Part shown: positions 61,756 through 64,000 of the stretch, piece by piece | How positions within the stretch are numbered: position 1 is the stretch's first letter | Layout: each line of letters starts with the position of its first letter | Source: Scardovia wiggsiae | GTDB taxonomy: Bacteria > Actinomycetota > Actinomycetes > Actinomycetales > Bifidobacteriaceae | Direction of reading: 5' to 3' | DNA: 64,000 bases | Assembly (NCBI RefSeq): GCF_051045985.1 | Contig: NZ_CP157350.1 | Coordinates: forward strand, 1,178,001-1,242,000 | The notes under the pieces: generated by a model | Told to the model about the DNA's origin: nothing | What the model saw: the letters and a program-made list of their open reading frames with translations, nothing else | The model's database searches: none | Program-made: the position numbers and the translations under genes

Positions 61756-61785
61756 ATGTTAACATCGTTAACTACATAAGTTAAC
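61756..61785. promoter_or_regulatory. operator-like palindromes upstream of the ABC exporter
   Basis: GTTAACT-N5-AGTTAAC (61767-61785) and ATGTTAACAT (61756-61765) lie 30-60 bp before the ATPase gene. They are candidates for the downstream TetR regulator. Confidence 0.6.
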
Positions 61786-61814
61786 ACTGTAAACATTGAT
61801 TGGAGGCCAGACAC

Positions 61815-62759
61815 ATGGATACAGATCCATCGGATGAAGCCATAAGCCTTACAGGCGTACAGAAGTCATACGGGAGCACAAAAGTCCTGCGCGGCGTGGA
61901 CCTGAAAGTCCGTCCCGGACAGATACTCGGCCTGCTGGGAAAGAACGGCGCCGGCAAATCCACACTGATCACCATTATGTGCGGGATGCTCCGCCCCGAC
62001 TCGGGGCAGATCCGCATCTGCGGCAAAGACCCTTCCCGCAGGAGTATCGGGCGGTATATCGGCTACGCCCCACAGGACATCGCAGTTTATCCCCACCTTT
62101 CTGTTGAGCAGAACCTCACCAGTATAGGCAGGATACAGGGGATATCTGCCGCAAAATCAGCACAGCGGGCCTACGAGGTCATTGAGGTGCTGGGGCTGGG
62201 AAACCAGGCGAAGCAAAACGCAGGGGACCTGTCCGGCGGCCAGAAGCGGCGGCTGCACACAGGCATGGCATTAATGCACCATCCCCGCGTTGCCTTCCTC
62301 GACGAACCTACAGTAGGTGCTGATGTCGAAGCACGCAACAGGATATTGCACATGGTCCGCTCCCTTGCGGATGAAGGCACGGCCGTCGTGTACACGTCGC
62401 ATTACCTGACCGAATTTGAAAAGCTCAATGCGGCTATCGCCATCCTCAACGAAGGTACGATAGCTGCTTCAGGCACTATCCCCGACCTCATCAGCAGGTA
62501 TTCGGATTCTTCGATACACGTTTCCTTCGCTTCCGGCACTCTGCCTAATGTCAGCGGATGGCGCAAAGAAGAAGGGCACCTGTCACTGGAAGGGCCGGCA
62601 GAGGATCCCGGGCGCGCCATCGCCAGGCTGCTCGCAGACCCTCAGGTTGACGATTCCGCAGTCAGCGACATCCGTATAGTCCGCCCTTCGCTGGAAAACG
62701 TGTATCTGAATATCGTCGGTACAGAAAAAACTGCAGACGAAGAAATAAAGGAGAAATAA
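61815..62759 (+). CDS. ABC transporter ATP-binding protein (drug/antibiotic exporter type)
   Basis: 314 residues. Walker A GLLGKNGAGKSTLITIM, Q-loop YAPQDIAVYPHLSVEQN, signature LSGGQKRRLHTGMALMH, Walker B VAFLDEPTVGAD and the switch His in TSHYLTEFE are all intact. The C-terminal 90 residues resemble DrrA/CcmA-type ATPases (RPSLENVYLNIVG). ATG 61815 has GGAGG upstream. It is overlapped by the permease start, and a TetR gene follows: a typical regulated ABC-2 efflux cassette. Confidence 0.93.
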   Translation: MDTDPSDEAISLTGVQKSYGSTKVLRGVDLKVRPGQILGLLGKNGAGKSTLITIMCGMLRPDSGQIRICGKDPSRRSIGRYIGYAPQDIAVYPHLSVEQNLTSIGRIQGISAAKSAQRAYEVIEVLGLGNQAKQNAGDLSGGQKRRLHTGMALMHHPRVAFLDEPTVGADVEARNRILHMVRSLADEGTAVVYTSHYLTEFEKLNAAIAILNEGTIAASGTIPDLISRYSDSSIHVSFASGTLPNVSGWRKEEGHLSLEGPAEDPGRAIARLLADPQVDDSAVSDIRIVRPSLENVYLNIVGTEKTADEEIKEK

Positions 62760-63532
62760 TGAAAATCAAACGTTTTATGGCTATAGCCAGGCTCAACCTG
62801 CTGATCCAGCTGCGCGATCCCATACCTACAATCCTAATGACCATAATACCGCTGATACTTACACCGTTCCTGATACCTTCTTCCAAAACCCTGCTTATCT
62901 CAGAGGGGTATGCTTCAGCAACGGGTGCGGAACAGGTAGTCCCCGGGATGGCGGTCCTGTTCTCTTTCCTCTCTGTGCAGTTCATCGTCCAGTCATTCTT
63001 TGATGAACACACCTGGGGGACATGGCCCCGGCTCCGGTCAACCGCAGCCACACCGGCAGATATCATCATGGGGAAAACGGCAGTTATTTATCTGATCCAG
63101 GCTGTGCAGCTTATTGTAGTACTGGCTGCGGGAAGCCTTCTGTATGATTACCGCCCCAACGGGAGCATAGCAGCGCTTGTCATAGTGGCACTTGTATTCT
63201 CTGCAGTCCTCACCACTTTCGGAGTGGTGCTGTCCCTGTGGATCCGGTCCGAAAACACAGCACTAGCCCTGGCAAGCCTTGTCGGGATGCTGATGGCAGG
63301 GATCGGCGGCGCTATCGGCTCGACTTCAGGGTTCCCCAACTGGGCCCGGCCGGTGTCAAAAATATCCCCTGCATACTGGGCGCTTGACGCAGTCCATAAG
63401 GTCAGCCTGGATTCGGCAGGCATAGGCGATGTTGGCGGGCAGATCGGGATACTGCTGATATTCCTTGCTGCCCTCGTAGCTGTCTGTGTGATAAGATGCG
63501 TCATGGGAGTAGATACCAGGAAAATGGAATAG
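62759..63532 (+). CDS. ABC-2 type permease
   Basis: 257 residues, six helices. MKIKRFMAIARLNLLIQLRD, GMAVLFSFLSVQFIVQSFFD and the C-terminal WARPVSKISPAYWALDAV match ABC-2 exporters of the drug/antibiotic (DrrB/YhgE) type. The ATG overlaps the ATPase TAA, and AAAGGAGAAATA is the ribosome site. It forms the membrane part of the pump. Confidence 0.92.
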   Translation: MKIKRFMAIARLNLLIQLRDPIPTILMTIIPLILTPFLIPSSKTLLISEGYASATGAEQVVPGMAVLFSFLSVQFIVQSFFDEHTWGTWPRLRSTAATPADIIMGKTAVIYLIQAVQLIVVLAAGSLLYDYRPNGSIAALVIVALVFSAVLTTFGVVLSLWIRSENTALALASLVGMLMAGIGGAIGSTSGFPNWARPVSKISPAYWALDAVHKVSLDSAGIGDVGGQIGILLIFLAALVAVCVIRCVMGVDTRKME

Positions 63533-63541
63533 GAGCGCAAC

Positions 63542-64000
63542 ATGGGCGGTACAGGGGAAAGAAAGGGCAGCGGTTTAAAACGCGGGCATCTGACGCGTGA
63601 AAGCATCCTCCGCGAGGCGCTCACCCTCGTTGATGAGAAAGGTTTTGACGCCCTTTCCCTCCGCACGCTCGGCAAGCGGCTTGGTGTTTCCCAGGCTGCT
63701 TTTTACCGCCATATCCCGGATAAGGCTGCCCTGCTGGACGGGGTTGTAGAAATCATCTGGCAGGAGGTTTTCGACCGGTGCACATCCGTCCTGTCAGAGG
63801 GGAGCTTTACTGCCGGGGACACGGACTGGAAAACGGTTTTCAGCCTGTATGCCCATTGCCTCATGGACATCCTGCACAGCCATCCCAACGCAGTTATCCT
63901 TGTCCTGACACATCCGATGAGTACAGCGAACGAATTCGAATCCGCCGCCCGGCTGCTGGTACAGATAGCCGATCTGGGAGTCCCCCTGCCGGGCAATGCA
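63542..64000 (+). CDS. TetR-family regulator, N-terminal part (runs off window)
   Basis: The first 153 codons are present. The helix-turn-helix is typical: LTRESILREALTLVDEKGFD, LSLRTLGKRLGVSQAAFYRH, IPDKAALLDGVV. The following part resembles the TetR_C ligand domain (YAHCLMDILHSHPNAVILVL). TAGGAG precedes the ATG, nine bases after the permease stop. It probably represses its own exporter operon through the palindromes near 61760 and responds to the exported compound. Confidence 0.9.
   Translation, partial: MGGTGERKGSGLKRGHLTRESILREALTLVDEKGFDALSLRTLGKRLGVSQAAFYRHIPDKAALLDGVVEIIWQEVFDRCTSVLSEGSFTAGDTDWKTVFSLYAHCLMDILHSHPNAVILVLTHPMSTANEFESAARLLVQIADLGVPLPGNA

Noticed and set aside
1..64000. 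CRISPR array
   Set aside because: No regularly spaced identical repeats with unique spacers. The tandem arrays are degenerate without spacers, and the GGAGACTAAAAC-like motif at 59370-59381 occurs once.
1..64000. Intact insertion sequence, integrase or prophage
   Set aside because: No transposase or integrase gene recognised; only short inverted-repeat elements.

Overview
The window looks like a chromosomal segment of an actinobacterium close to Bifidobacterium, Scardovia and Gardnerella (Bifidobacteriaceae), with mid GC content. The evidence is family membership and gene order: rplU-rpmA-obg, secE-nusG-rplK-rplA, rpsF-ssb-rpsR-rplI, murA-plsC-gpsA-ddl, coaD with DUF177 and rpmF, gltX beside tRNA-Glu and tRNA-Gln, and the actinobacterial families DUF4916, DUF3039, G5/resuscitation-factor-like protein, RNase E/G with long tails and UDP-galactopyranose mutase. 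The genus is an inference; no rRNA gene is present.

Layout. 0-9.5 kb is loosely packed: an alpha/beta-hydrolase fragment and a DUF4916 gene, thioredoxin, a G5/transglycosylase secreted protein, a DUF559 nuclease-like gene, a purine permease and a membrane-anchored HNH nuclease. They are separated by long intergenic stretches carrying a family of short inverted-repeat elements (three of exactly 78 bp, one of 148 bp) next to long polypyrimidine/polypurine tracts. 9.5-19.6 kb is a leftward housekeeping block (RNase E/G, L21, L27, Obg, aminotransferase, tRNA-Trp, SecE, NusG, L11, L1). 19.9-30.2 kb holds tRNA-Thr and tRNA-Leu, rdgB/rph, pncB, DUF3039, coaD to rpmF, then rsmD, recG and rpmB converging on it; a 29-bp-arm inverted repeat lies at that junction. 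30.3-35.3 kb has a YraQ-type permease with its TIGR03943 partner, a lipoprotein gene broken by two single-base frameshifts, and an MscS channel. 35.4-43.2 kb has ddl, gpsA, plsC, murA, an IclR regulator with a long extension and an unusual metallophosphoesterase. 43.3-56.7 kb has tRNA-Gln, tRNA-Glu, gltX, two DUF805 paralogues, an orphan ABC permease, several small enzymes, the rpsF operon, rmlB, a TMEM175-type channel and glf.

57-64 kb is accessory: tRNA-Ser, a HIT protein, an AAC(3)-like acetyltransferase, a short AT-rich Abi-family gene with a HEPN-type RNKSAH motif, a frameshifted sortase-anchored adhesin with a nine-base G tract upstream, tRNA-Lys, and an ABC-2 exporter followed by a TetR regulator cut by the window edge.

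The most interesting spot is 58.7-59.5 kb. The HEPN/Abi gene is preceded on the same strand by what looks like a small RNA of about 70 nt. It has a plausible promoter, a 5' hairpin containing GGAGACTAAAAC, and a strong intrinsic terminator that separates it from the Abi gene. This layout resembles RNA-antitoxin/HEPN-toxin loci. The dispersed 78-bp elements, the poly-G tract beside the adhesin, the structured leader of the purine permease and the paired operator-like sites upstream of pncB are secondary targets.
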